Shown piece by piece: positions 20,164 through 29,900 of a stretch of DNA of 64,000 nucleotides. This DNA is from Fibrobacter sp. UWB15. GTDB taxonomy: Bacteria; Fibrobacterota; Fibrobacteria; Fibrobacterales; Fibrobacteraceae. Numbering within the stretch: position 1 is the stretch's first letter; each line of letters begins with the position of its first letter. Both the position numbers and the translations under genes were made by a program. Under the pieces are notes generated by a model. The model searched no databases. It was not told the origin of the DNA and saw only the letters and a program-made list of their open reading frames with translations. The stretch spans positions 682,001 through 746,000 of the forward strand of contig NZ_FXBA01000001.1 of assembly GCF_900177705.1 (NCBI RefSeq). The letters are read 5' to 3'.

Positions 20164-20433
20164 ATGCACATCAAAAAAGGATTTGTTCTGCGCGAAGTTT
20201 GCGGTGAACAGGTGATTATGGGCGAAGGCGTTGGCGCTCTCGATTTCGGGAAGCTCCTTTGCCTCAACGAAACGGCGTCTTGGCTTTGGAAGCGCGCAAG
20301 CGAACTCGGCGAATTCACGATAGTGGCTTTGGCCGAAGCTCTGTGCGACGAATATGATGTTGCTCCGGATGATGCGCTGACCGATGTGATGAGCATTGTC
20401 GAGCAGTGGAAAAACGTGAACGTTGTTGAATGA
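20164..20433 (+). CDS. PqqD-like peptide-binding protein
   Basis: This 89-residue protein is of the size and shape of PqqD / RiPP-recognition-element proteins: a beta-rich N-terminus (KKGFVLREVCGEQVIMGEG), LCLNETASWLWKRASE near 36-51 as the typical N-x-[TS]-[AG]-x-x-[LI]-[WF] helix, then ALAEALCDEYDVAPDDA and a last helix. PqqD proteins bind leader peptides and present them to modifying enzymes. A strong AAGGAGAG lies 8 nt upstream, and the stop overlaps the ABC gene ATG. This is the strongest single sign that the cluster handles a leader peptide. Confidence 0.85.
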   Translation: MHIKKGFVLREVCGEQVIMGEGVGALDFGKLLCLNETASWLWKRASELGEFTIVALAEALCDEYDVAPDDALTDVMSIVEQWKNVNVVE

Positions 20434-22052
20434 GATACCTTTCGTGGCTGTGGAATAAAACCGGCGGTTTCCGCCTGAATATTGCGCTCCGCATTGTATT
20501 TGGCGTGGGGCGAATCTCGCTTGGGCTGTTAATGGTATGGCTCAGCAAGCGTTTTATAGATGAAACAATTCGCACGGGTAGTCAAGACGATATCGTGCAA
20601 ATGATTGCACTGCTTGTGGCAACGGTCGTGGGCGCGATTGTTTTGCGTATCCTGTTTTATTATATGACGAATGTGGCAATGGTTCGTCAGTCGAATCGCT
20701 TGCGCCTGCAGGTCTTTGAAGGCTTGTTCCTGCGTAAGCTTTACGCGGGGGCAGAACTGCATTCGGGTGATGTGGCGTCTAGGCTTTCGAAAGATATCGA
20801 GTCGGTGTCGACCACAACCATGGAAACTTTGCCGCAAATGATTGTGACGGCGATACAGCTGGTGGGCGCGTTCCTTTTGATGCGCTGGTTTGATCCGCGG
20901 CTCGCTTGGGCGTTGCTGTTGCTTACGCCGGTGGCGATTGTGCTCGGTAAGCTGGTGTCTCGCAAGCTCAGGAACATGACGCTTGCGATTCGTGAACGCG
21001 AATCTAAAATCCAGATGCAGGTGCAAGAAGGCGTGGAACACAACGTGCTCATGCGTTCGCTCGAAAGCGAAAACTGGGTGACGGGTCGCCTGGGCGACAT
21101 GCAACAACACTTGGAAAGCGATGTGTTGCGCCGTACGCGGTTTACCACGCTTTCCCGTTTTGCGCTCGGGTCTGCCTTTGGGCTGGGTTATTTGCTCGCC
21201 TTTATTTGGGGCGGCCTCGGGCTTCGCGATGGAGCAATCACCTTCGGTATGATGACTTCGTTCTTGCAACTGGTGGGCCAGATTCAGCACCCGATTCTTT
21301 CGATTTTGAACATGGTGCCGCAAGTGGTGCATACGACGGCGAGCATTGACCGCTTGGAAGATCTTGAAAAATCCAAGGAACCCGAAGTGGACGGAACGCC
21401 TGTGGCGCTTGAAGGCTCGCTCGGGGTTCGACTCGAGAACCTGCATTTTGGCTATGCGGCGGGAAGGTACGAGGTCCTGGAAGGATTCAGTCACGATTTT
21501 GAGCCTGGCTCCAAAACGGCGATTATGGGCAAGACTGGTGCCGGAAAGACGACTTTGTTCCGGTTGCTGCTCGGCTTTGTAAGGCCTGATAGCGGTCGAA
21601 TGCTAATTTATTCAAATTCCGAGGTGTGCGCGATTGGCAAAGAGACCCGCACGAATTTTGTGTACGTACCGCAGGGCAATACTTTGCTGAGCGGGAGCGT
21701 TCGCCTGAATTTGCAGCTGGCGAAGCCCGATGCGAGCGAACATGAAATGATGCAGGCGTTGCACGCGGCGTGCGCTGACTTTGTGCTGGATTTGCCCGAT
21801 GGCTTAGATACAGAAATAGGCGAGCGCGGTCGCGGCTTGAGCGAGGGCCAGGCGCAGCGAATCGGAATTGCTCGCGGGCTTTTGCGGCCCGGGAACGTAT
21901 GGTTGTTTGACGAGGTGAGTTCTTCGCTTGATGAATCGACGGAGCGCGAATTATTCGAAAGACTGTTTGCGACTTACCCCGACAAGACCATGATTTTTGT
22001 GACGCACCGTTCGGCAATGTCTGAAATTTGCGACGAAGTCGTTAGATTATAA
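20430..22052 (+). CDS. ABC exporter, membrane and ATPase in one chain
   Basis: This 540-residue half-transporter has an N-terminal six-helix domain (about 1-310) and an ATPase domain with Walker A GKTGAGKTT near 370, signature LSEGQAQRIGIARGLL near 470 and Walker B VWLFDEVSSSLD near 490, followed by VTHR. It lacks an N-terminal C39 peptidase domain, so cleavage would depend on another protein, perhaps the S26-like one. ABC proteins of this build export peptides, lipids or drugs. Overlap ATGA with the PqqD-like gene shows translational coupling. It is the last gene of the set. Confidence 0.85.
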   Translation: MRYLSWLWNKTGGFRLNIALRIVFGVGRISLGLLMVWLSKRFIDETIRTGSQDDIVQMIALLVATVVGAIVLRILFYYMTNVAMVRQSNRLRLQVFEGLFLRKLYAGAELHSGDVASRLSKDIESVSTTTMETLPQMIVTAIQLVGAFLLMRWFDPRLAWALLLLTPVAIVLGKLVSRKLRNMTLAIRERESKIQMQVQEGVEHNVLMRSLESENWVTGRLGDMQQHLESDVLRRTRFTTLSRFALGSAFGLGYLLAFIWGGLGLRDGAITFGMMTSFLQLVGQIQHPILSILNMVPQVVHTTASIDRLEDLEKSKEPEVDGTPVALEGSLGVRLENLHFGYAAGRYEVLEGFSHDFEPGSKTAIMGKTGAGKTTLFRLLLGFVRPDSGRMLIYSNSEVCAIGKETRTNFVYVPQGNTLLSGSVRLNLQLAKPDASEHEMMQALHAACADFVLDLPDGLDTEIGERGRGLSEGQAQRIGIARGLLRPGNVWLFDEVSSSLDESTERELFERLFATYPDKTMIFVTHRSAMSEICDEVVRL

Positions 22053-22197
22053 GAGATACATTCGAATTCCCTGACGCTCGTTGTATACCGAGAAATCGGT
22101 AAAGGGGCGTTTTTGGGGGGATTTTAAGGGTGTTGAAAAGCTAAAAACGGATTTTTGCCGCATAAAGTGATTTTTTCGCCGTTTTTTGCCCCTGAAA

Positions 22198-22203
22198 TAT
22201 ATT
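22198..22203 (+). promoter_or_regulatory. -10 box of the GH74 gene
   Basis: TATATT lies 51 nt before ATG 22255, which has AGGGA upstream. A GCTAAAAACGGA motif precedes it at 22140. Confidence 0.45.
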
Positions 22204-22254
22204 TTTGAATTGGATGCAAGGGCCTGTTGCCCATTGTAGTTTAGGGATGAATTT

Positions 22255-25128
22255 ATGAAAAAAGGATTGTTTGGTGCTTTTGGACTTAGCCTGGCCGCTA
22301 TCATCGGCATGCAGGCGACTGCCGCATACTCTGCCGAAAAGGCGGCCGATTTCAGCTGGAGCAACGTGAGCATGGGCGGGGGCGGATTCGTCTCCGCCGT
22401 GATAGCGTCTCCGGTCGACAAGGGGTTGTTCTACGCCCGTACCGACGTGGGCGGCGCGTACCGCTGGAACGAATCGACTGCCCGCTGGGAATCGATGATG
22501 GACTGGGTCGATGTTTCCGAGCGCGGCCTTTTGGGCATTGAAGCCATTGCCGTTGATCCGCAGGAATCGGGCGTTGTGTACATGGTGGCAGGAACCAGTT
22601 ACTGGAACAACGGCCGTACGGCGTTCCTCCGCAGTAGCGACAAGGGTGAATCTTGGGATGTCCTTTACACTTGGGACGAAGACGGTACCAAGGGGGCGAA
22701 AGTGGCACGCTTTGGCGCTCATGGTAACGGCATGGGCCGCGGTAATGGCGAAGCCTTGGCGGTCGACCCGAACGATTCGAAGATTATGTTCTACGGCTCC
22801 AAGAACAAGGGTCTTTGGAAATCGACGGATAACGGAACGAGCTGGAGCCATGTGGATGCTTGGACCAAGGCGGCTGGGAGCGATACGACCTGGAATGGTT
22901 CGGGATTCAGCTTTGTGCAGTACGCTCCGGGCAGCTCCAAGGTGCTGTACGCCGGATTCTTGCGCGAAGGGACGACGGCCAAGGGCACGTTCGAAAACGT
23001 GTTCACCTCGACCGACGGCGGTGCAAGCTGGCAGGCGCTCCCGATTCCGGATTCATTGCGCAGCACGGCCGGCGGGAGCATTGTGCGCCTGATGCCGCAG
23101 CGTGCGGTGGTTTCGGGCGACGGTAAAACGATGACGGTGACCTTTGCCGACGGCGCAGGCCCGCATTCCATGATGTGGGACGAAGGCTGGGGCATGATTT
23201 ACGACGGCTTTGGTCGCGGTGCGGTGCTGCAGCTTGATGTGGCGTCGGCGACTTGGTCCGACGTTTCTCCGGAAAACTTCCTGGACGAAGGTGGCGATGC
23301 CAAGTACGACAAAGTGGACGTGAAAGGTATGGTCGACTGCGAAGCCGCTGGCGGCACCGGCAAGACTTGCGAAGAATATTACCCCTACATTGCCCCTTAT
23401 GGCGGCATTGCCATTAATCCGAAAAATGCCAACGAAATGGTGGTGACCACTGAAGGTTACCGCGGTCCGCAGTTCTGGTACACGGCTACAAGCGACACCA
23501 GCGGCAAGTGGAGCGACCAGTGGGGTACTAACATTTACCACACGACTGACGGCGGCAAAACCTGGATTGCAAGCTTCAAGTATTACTGGATGGAAGGGGG
23601 AGTCTATCCGACTACTCAGCAGATGGATGCCAACGGAATTGGCTGGATGCATAACGGTTCTATCCACTGGTCCGGTAGCGTTGCTATGGATCCCTTCGAC
23701 AACAACCGCGTCTTTGTGACTTCGGGTAACGGTATTTTCCGCTGCGACAACTTGAGCGATTACATTTATAAGGAAGCGGAGAATTCTTGGGAAGAACCGC
23801 AGCTCACCATGAACCAGGTGTGGCATTTCTCGGCGCATGGCGTCGAAGAAACGGTGCCTTTCGAAGTGGTGAGCATTCCGGGTGGCCCCATGATTTCGAT
23901 CATCGGTGATTACGACGGATTCCGTCATGATGACATCGCAAAATATCCGGCATTCAGGCACAAGACGAATGTTGGCGGCGATTATGTATCGTTGGGTACG
24001 ACGCAGGGCCTTGCTTATGCTCCCAAGAGTGGCAAATTGGCCAAGGTGGCTGACAAGCGCGCCTATGAAGGCCAGTACAATGCAATTCCCATTGCCCCGG
24101 TGCAGTATTCCCTTGACTCGGGTAAGACTTGGACTGTTGAGACCTATACAGGGCCTGACGAAAAAGCCGCTAAGGGCACGGTAGCTCTTTCGGCAAAAGG
24201 TACTTACACCATCTGGGTTCCGATGGAAGGAACGACCGATGTCTATCGCAATTACAACGGCACGACTTGGGAAAAGGTTTCAGGAATCGACAACTCTGCT
24301 TTTGTGGTGGGCGATCCTGAAAACGACGAAGTATTCTATGCCTACACCAAGGCGGACGGCAAGTTCTACAAGAGTACCGATGCGGGCGCAAGCTTCAAGG
24401 CTGTGAGTACGCCTGGTGAAAGCGCGTTCAAAAAGTTCCGTGCCATTCCGGGCTTTGAGGGCGATTTGTGGTTGCCAGTCGCTATTCAGGATCCGTCGAA
24501 CGGTACGCCGGCAAGCGGAAAGCTGTTGCATTCAACCGATGGAGGTGCCACTTGGGCTGCGGTTGAAGGTGTCGGTTACTGCGAAGCGGTGGGTTATGGC
24601 GCTCCCAAGGAAAAGGGCGGCTATCCGGCGATTTACGTTTTCGCAACAGTCGGTAAAGTGACGGGCGTATTCGGCTCCGACGACAAGGGTAAAACTTGGA
24701 CTCGCGTGAACGATGACGGTCACGAATACGGCGGCCTTGCCAACGGCGAGTTCGTGATGGGCGACATGAATACCTACGGCGTGGTGTACATGAGTACGGC
24801 GGGCCGCGGCATTGCTGCCCGCGTGCCGAGCGACTGGAACATGGGAACTTCGAGTTCCGAAGGGACAACGAAGGTTGCTCCGTCTGCAAAGGCGATTGCT
24901 TCGGCCTCGGTAACCTATGCGAACGGTAACCTGGAACTGCACTTGAATGCAACCGTTGCCCGAGTTAGCGTGTTCGACATGAAGGGCAAGAAGATTTCTA
25001 GCCGCTATTACAGCAGCTCTGCCTCGGTGCCGCTCAAGGAACTGGTGCGCGCCAAGGGCAGCTATTTTGTTCGAGTCGATAACGGCAAGAAGGTGCTGTT
25101 TGCAAATCGCGTGATTGTGACGCGATAA
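22255..25128 (+). CDS. Secreted GH74 xyloglucanase with C-terminal tail domain
   Basis: This 957-residue enzyme is a GH74 endo-xyloglucanase by sequence: FSWSNVSMGGGGFVSAVI and YARTDVGGAYRW (Asp64, probably a catalytic residue) at the N-terminus, repeated W-x-[HD] type beta-propeller blades (SSDKGESWD, STDNGTSWS, TTDGGKTW, STDGGATW, SDDKGKTWTRV) and GDYDGFRHDD near residue 550, which likely carries the second catalytic Asp. The signal peptide is 1-~27. A C-terminal beta domain of about 75 residues (VSVFDMKGKKISS ... KGSYFVRV) has the look of a type IX sorting tail. It would attack plant xyloglucan, next to the window's GH9 and GH43 enzymes. It is monocistronic. Confidence 0.93.
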   Translation: MKKGLFGAFGLSLAAIIGMQATAAYSAEKAADFSWSNVSMGGGGFVSAVIASPVDKGLFYARTDVGGAYRWNESTARWESMMDWVDVSERGLLGIEAIAVDPQESGVVYMVAGTSYWNNGRTAFLRSSDKGESWDVLYTWDEDGTKGAKVARFGAHGNGMGRGNGEALAVDPNDSKIMFYGSKNKGLWKSTDNGTSWSHVDAWTKAAGSDTTWNGSGFSFVQYAPGSSKVLYAGFLREGTTAKGTFENVFTSTDGGASWQALPIPDSLRSTAGGSIVRLMPQRAVVSGDGKTMTVTFADGAGPHSMMWDEGWGMIYDGFGRGAVLQLDVASATWSDVSPENFLDEGGDAKYDKVDVKGMVDCEAAGGTGKTCEEYYPYIAPYGGIAINPKNANEMVVTTEGYRGPQFWYTATSDTSGKWSDQWGTNIYHTTDGGKTWIASFKYYWMEGGVYPTTQQMDANGIGWMHNGSIHWSGSVAMDPFDNNRVFVTSGNGIFRCDNLSDYIYKEAENSWEEPQLTMNQVWHFSAHGVEETVPFEVVSIPGGPMISIIGDYDGFRHDDIAKYPAFRHKTNVGGDYVSLGTTQGLAYAPKSGKLAKVADKRAYEGQYNAIPIAPVQYSLDSGKTWTVETYTGPDEKAAKGTVALSAKGTYTIWVPMEGTTDVYRNYNGTTWEKVSGIDNSAFVVGDPENDEVFYAYTKADGKFYKSTDAGASFKAVSTPGESAFKKFRAIPGFEGDLWLPVAIQDPSNGTPASGKLLHSTDGGATWAAVEGVGYCEAVGYGAPKEKGGYPAIYVFATVGKVTGVFGSDDKGKTWTRVNDDGHEYGGLANGEFVMGDMNTYGVVYMSTAGRGIAARVPSDWNMGTSSSEGTTKVAPSAKAIASASVTYANGNLELHLNATVARVSVFDMKGKKISSRYYSSSASVPLKELVRAKGSYFVRVDNGKKVLFANRVIVTR

Positions 25129-25150
25129 TGAATTTCAGAATGAAAATGAA

Positions 25151-25182
25151 AGAAACCCTGCCGTCGGCAGGGTTTCTTGTTT
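25151..25182. terminator. Terminator after GH74
   Basis: AAACCCTGCC / GGCAGGGTTT with a GTC loop is flanked by A residues on one side and T residues on the other. It can serve the GH74 gene and perhaps the convergent ABC-F gene. Confidence 0.85.
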
Positions 25183-25225
25183 AAAGTTGTAAATCTTCGT
25201 ATTTTGTAGAATAGCAGATTCTATA

Positions 25226-25254
25226 ACTGTCTACTTCCTACTGTCTACTTCTTA
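25226..25254. repeat. Heptamer array at a convergent junction
   Basis: It consists of CTGTCTACTTCCTACTGTC and further units of the CTACTGT / CTACTTC type, running into the 3' end of the ABC-F gene. Confidence 0.8.
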
Positions 25255-26840
25255 CTCTTCTTCTTGGTTTCAAGCCATTCGTCGAAGGTGATGCTGCGGT
25301 CGATGACGCCGTTCGGGGTCAGTTCGAGCACGCGGTTTGCAATCGTCTGCACGAATTCGTGGTCCTGAGAGCAGAAGATAATCGGGCCCTGGAATGCGGT
25401 AAGGCCGTTGTTGAGGGCCGTGATGGCTTCCAAGTCGAGGTGAGCGGTCGGTTCATCGAGGAGCAGGCAGTTTGCGTTTGCAAGCATCATCTTGGAGAGC
25501 ATGCAACGCACCTTTTCACCACCGGAGAGCACGTTTGCGCTCTTGAGGGCTTCTTCGCCGGTAAAGAGCATACGGCCGAGGAAGCCACGGATGAACGTCT
25601 CATCCTGTTCCTTGCTGTACTGGCGCAGCCAATCCACGAGGGAGAGGTCCGTGCCGAAGTAGGCGTCGTTGTTCTTCGGGAAGTAGCTGTAGCTAATGGT
25701 GTTGCCCCACTTGAGTACGCCTTCGTCGGCCTTGGTTTCTTCGGCGATGAGCTGGAAGAATGCCGTCTTGAGTGTGTCGTATTCACCGACTAGAGCGACC
25801 TTGTCGCCGCTATTGAGGCTGAAGTTCAGGCTCTTGCAGATAATGCCGTCGCCGCCATCGATGGTGGCGTTCTTGACTTCGAGCACGATTTTGCCCGGTT
25901 CGCGGTCCATCTTGAAGTTGACCCACGGGAATTTACGGCTGGAAGCCGGCATTTCTTCAACGGTCATCTTGTCGAGGAGCTTCTTACGGCTGGTGGCCTG
26001 CTTGGCCTTGGCGGCGTTAGAGGCGAAGCGGCGGATGAACGCCTTCAATTCTTCGATCTTTTCTTCGGCGCGGCGGTTCTGGTCCTTGCGCTGCTTCTGG
26101 GCGAGCTGGCTAGCTGCATACCAGAATTCGTAGTTACCGCCGTAAATGTTGATTTTGCCGTAGTCGATATCGCAAGTGTGGGTGCAGACCGCATTGAGGA
26201 AGTGACGGTCGTGGCTCACGACGATGACGATGTTTTCGAAGCGTTCGAGATAGTCTTCGAGCCAGCCGACGGTTTCCAAATCCAAGTGGTTCGTCGGTTC
26301 GTCAAGCAGAAGAATGTCCGGGTTGCCAAACAATGCCTGGGCGAGGAGCACGCGGATTTTCTGGCCGCCATCCAAATCAGCCATAAGGCTGTAATGGAAT
26401 TCTTCGGGAATGCCGAGACCCTTCAAAAGCACAGCTGCGTTAGAGTCAGCTTCGTAACCGCCGATTTCACCGAAACGGGTTTCGATTTCCATGGCCTGCA
26501 TGCCCTGTTCTTCGGTCATTTCGGGGAGCGCATAGAGTTCGTCGCGCTTCTTGCCGAGCTCATAGAGTTCGGGGTAGCCCATCATCACCGTTTCGAGAAC
26601 AGTATTCTGTTCGTAGGCGAAGTGGTCCTGCTTAAGGACGGCGATACGTTCGCCCGGGTCCTTGCTGACTTCACCGGTGTTGGGTTCAAGTTCGCCCGAA
26701 AGGATTTTCAGGAACGTAGATTTTCCGGCGCCGTTGGCACCGATGACTCCGTAGCAGTTGCCGCGCTTGAAGGAAAGGTTCACTTCCTTGAAGAGGACGC
26801 GGCTACCGTATTGAAGACTGACATTAGAGACGTTGAGCAT
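25245..26840 (-). CDS. ybiT: ABC-F ATPase, YbiT-like
   Basis: This 531-residue protein has two ATPase domains in tandem and no membrane domain, as in ABC-F translation factors. Domain 1 has GANGAGKSTFLKILSG (near 36) and LLDEPTNHLDLETVGWLE (near 185); a charged linker (RAEEKIEELKAFIRR) follows, and domain 2 has the degenerate P-loop GEYDTLKTAFF (near 355), LSGGEKVRCMLSKMML and LLLDEPTAHLDLEAI (near 460). N-terminus and length match E. coli YbiT. ABC-F proteins bind the ribosomal E-site; the exact role of YbiT is debated. No Shine-Dalgarno sequence is obvious before ATG 26840. Confidence 0.9.
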   Translation of the reverse strand: MLNVSNVSLQYGSRVLFKEVNLSFKRGNCYGVIGANGAGKSTFLKILSGELEPNTGEVSKDPGERIAVLKQDHFAYEQNTVLETVMMGYPELYELGKKRDELYALPEMTEEQGMQAMEIETRFGEIGGYEADSNAAVLLKGLGIPEEFHYSLMADLDGGQKIRVLLAQALFGNPDILLLDEPTNHLDLETVGWLEDYLERFENIVIVVSHDRHFLNAVCTHTCDIDYGKINIYGGNYEFWYAASQLAQKQRKDQNRRAEEKIEELKAFIRRFASNAAKAKQATSRKKLLDKMTVEEMPASSRKFPWVNFKMDREPGKIVLEVKNATIDGGDGIICKSLNFSLNSGDKVALVGEYDTLKTAFFQLIAEETKADEGVLKWGNTISYSYFPKNNDAYFGTDLSLVDWLRQYSKEQDETFIRGFLGRMLFTGEEALKSANVLSGGEKVRCMLSKMMLANANCLLLDEPTAHLDLEAITALNNGLTAFQGPIIFCSQDHEFVQTIANRVLELTPNGVIDRSITFDEWLETKKKSKK

Positions 26841-26844
26841 ATTG

Positions 26845-26945
26845 TTTAGTAGGAAGTTAGAAGTAGGAAGTAGACAGGTTTGTTGGAAGTAGGTAGTAGG
26901 AAGTTAGAAGTTACTGTCTACTGTCTACTTCCTACTGTCTACTCT
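26845..26945. repeat. Heptamer array in both orientations
   Basis: AGTAGGAAGT units run first, then CTACTGTCTACTTCC units, so the array can fold on itself. It lies between two same-strand genes (activase-like and ABC-F). Confidence 0.85.
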
Positions 26946-26954
26946 CCGCCGAAG

Positions 26955-29900
26955 CTATGCTTCGGCGTTCGCTTTTTCTAGTTCGCGGGCGTTGATGATG
27001 AGCATCTGCAGGCGGTTTTCGATGTTCGCGAAGCTCGTATCCGGGTCGTAGTCGAGGCTCAAAACCTGGATGTGCGGGCAACGTTCCTTCACTGCCTTGG
27101 TAAGGCCGCGGCCAGAGATGTGGTTGGCAAGGCATGCAAACGGCTGCAGAATGATGTAGCTGTTGATTCCGTGCTTCGAGTTGTACAGGATTTCGCCCGG
27201 AATCATCCAGCCTTCACCCGTGTTGTAGGTGGGGTCGATGATGTCGGACACGTAATCCTTGAGTTCCACGCAGTCTGCATGATGTTCGTAGAGTTTGAAC
27301 TTGTGCATGGACTTGCGAGCGGTTTCTACAGCGTGGGTATAGACCTTGCTGGTCACGCCGCCTTCCAGACGGTCCATCATCGGGTTTGCAGAGAATCCGC
27401 GCTTGATCTTTTCTTCGCGAACCACTTCGTCGACGCGGAAGAAGTCTGTCATGCCCGGCAGGTAGACTTCCATGCCGTTGTTCATCAGGTAGTTTTCCAC
27501 AAATCCGTTTGCACTCGGGTGGTAGTTCATCAAGATTTCGCCAAGCACGGCAACGCGCGGCTTGCGGATGCCCTTCTTGCGTTCTTCGGTGATTTCGATA
27601 CCGTTGAATGCTTCGATGCACTGTTCAAAGACTTCGATGAGCTTGGAGGGGCGCACGAGTTGCATGGTGGAGAGGTGGCCTGCAACGCCAATCACCTTCG
27701 GCATCCATTCGTCGTAGACCTTCTGGGTGTCGCCGGCGTTCACTTCGTAGGGGCGCACGGCACGGTACATGGTTTCGATAGCGTCCATGGTCACAAGGCC
27801 CCACAGCATGTGGAGTCTAAAGTCCAGACCCAGCTGGAAGCCCGGGTGCATGCCCTTGTAGTCCACACCGGTCGTAATGATGGTCACATCCTTGAAGCCC
27901 GCTTCGTCCAAAGCCTTACGGGCTAGTACAGCGTACTGCACGGCGCGGCAGTTTTCGCAGTTCTTCGCCAAGCACATGGAAACTTGGTTCTGCGGAACTT
28001 CGGGGTGGTCGACGAGCCAGCGGAGGGCTTCGCCGATGTTCACCTGGCAGGGGAAGCAGATGTCGTTGTGCACGAACTTCTTGCCGAGCTCGATGGCCTT
28101 GCGGTCGGCCACCGGCAGGTATTCGGCGATGTAGCCTTCCCGCTTCATGTACTCGCTGGCGAGCACGGTAAAGGCGGGGGAGAGGTTCGGTGTCAGAATG
28201 CGACGGCGCTTCTTGTCTTCGGGCAAGAACGGCGTATGGAACAGCGGTTCGTTGCTTTCGGGCTTGTCGGGCAGGTTCGCTGCACGGCGTGCCTTTACCG
28301 TTTCGATAAAGCTCTTGACGCGGATTCCCACGGGGCCGCGGGCATCGCCTTCGTCGAGCTTGAGCATGAGCATTTCCTTATTGGAATCAAGGTGCAGCAT
28401 GCGCATCATTTCGTCGGTCAAAATCGAGTCGTGTCCGCAACCGAAGCTTACAATCTGGGCAAGTTCGATGTTCGGGTCCTTCGCTGCAATCATGGTGGCA
28501 CCTATCATGCGCAAGTGGAAGGTGTTCTTGATTTCGATACGGGTGTGGCTCGGCACATCTTGGTCGAAAACGCCGGGGAGCGATTCGGTGGTGAGCACCG
28601 GAATGCCCATGGCGGTAAAGTGGCTTGCGATGTTGTGGTTGATGAGCGTGTCCGCATGGTAGGGGCGGCCTGCAATCACCACGGCAAAGGAGTTCTTTGC
28701 GCGTACATCGTCGAGGATCTTCTGGCCTTCTTCCAAAAGCGTGGTGCGGTAGTTGTTGAGTGCCTTCTCGCCTTCGGTAACGGCCTTGTCCAAAAGTTTC
28801 TTGTCGAGCTTCCAGTTTTCGTGGAACCAGTCAATGGTCTGGCTTCTGCGGAGCTTGGCGTTGAACCAGTGGAAAATCGGCTGGTCCATGGGAACGCCGT
28901 AGTTCTTTTCGGGCTCGTCGGTGTTCTTGCACACGTTCGGGTAGGCCTGCACCACGGGGCAAACGGACGTTGCCGTGAACTTGGTGTGGTCACTCGGGAC
29001 TGCAACCATCATCGGGAAGAAGATGCGGTCGACCTTCTTTTCAATGAGGCTGAGCACGTGGCCGTGCACAAGCTTTGCCGGGAAGCAAACCGTGTCAGAG
29101 GGCACGCTGTGGAGCCCTGCTTCGAACATCTTGTAGTCACTCTGGCGGCTTACCACGACGGTGTAGCCGAGGCTCGTAAAGAAGGCCTTCCAGAACGGGA
29201 GCGATGCCCAGAATTCGAGCACTCGCGGAATACCGATGGTCTTGCCGTTGTTTTCGACGAGCTTTGCCGGAGCGTAGTCCTTGACCAACAGCTGGTTCGT
29301 GCGCTTGATCATGTCGGGCACGGACTGCATCTTCTTGTTGATTTCGGCGATGAGCGCCTTGGTCTTCGGATCGTTCGGGTCGGCGGTGACTTCGCCGCGT
29401 TCGCAGCGGTTACCCGTCACAAAGCTTTGGCCATCGCTAAAGGTCACGATGGTACGCGAGCAATGGTTGGTGCAGTACTGGCAGAGCTGACCCGGCTGGT
29501 TGTGCCAGCTGAAGGTCTTCATGGCGTCAAGCCCGATAAAGCGGCTCTTGAGTTCCGGTTCGGTCTTGCGCTTTTCTTCCATGAACTTCTTGGTCAAAAG
29601 AGCGATACCGATAGCGCCCATTTCACCCGGGCGTTCCGGACGGATAGGCTTAAGGCCTGTGTACTGTTCGAAGGCGCGGAGAACGGCGTTGTTCTTGAAT
29701 GTGCCGCCCTGCACCACGACCTTCTTGCCGAGTGTGTTCAGGTTGCGGATACGAATCACCTTCGTGAAAACGTTGTTGATGATGGAGCGGCAGATGCCTG
29801 CGATAATGTCTTCGGGCTGCTTGCCGTCGCGCTGTTCCGTGATGATGGAACTGTTCATGAACACCGTGCAGCGGGAACCCAGCTGAGAGGGGCTCTTGGC

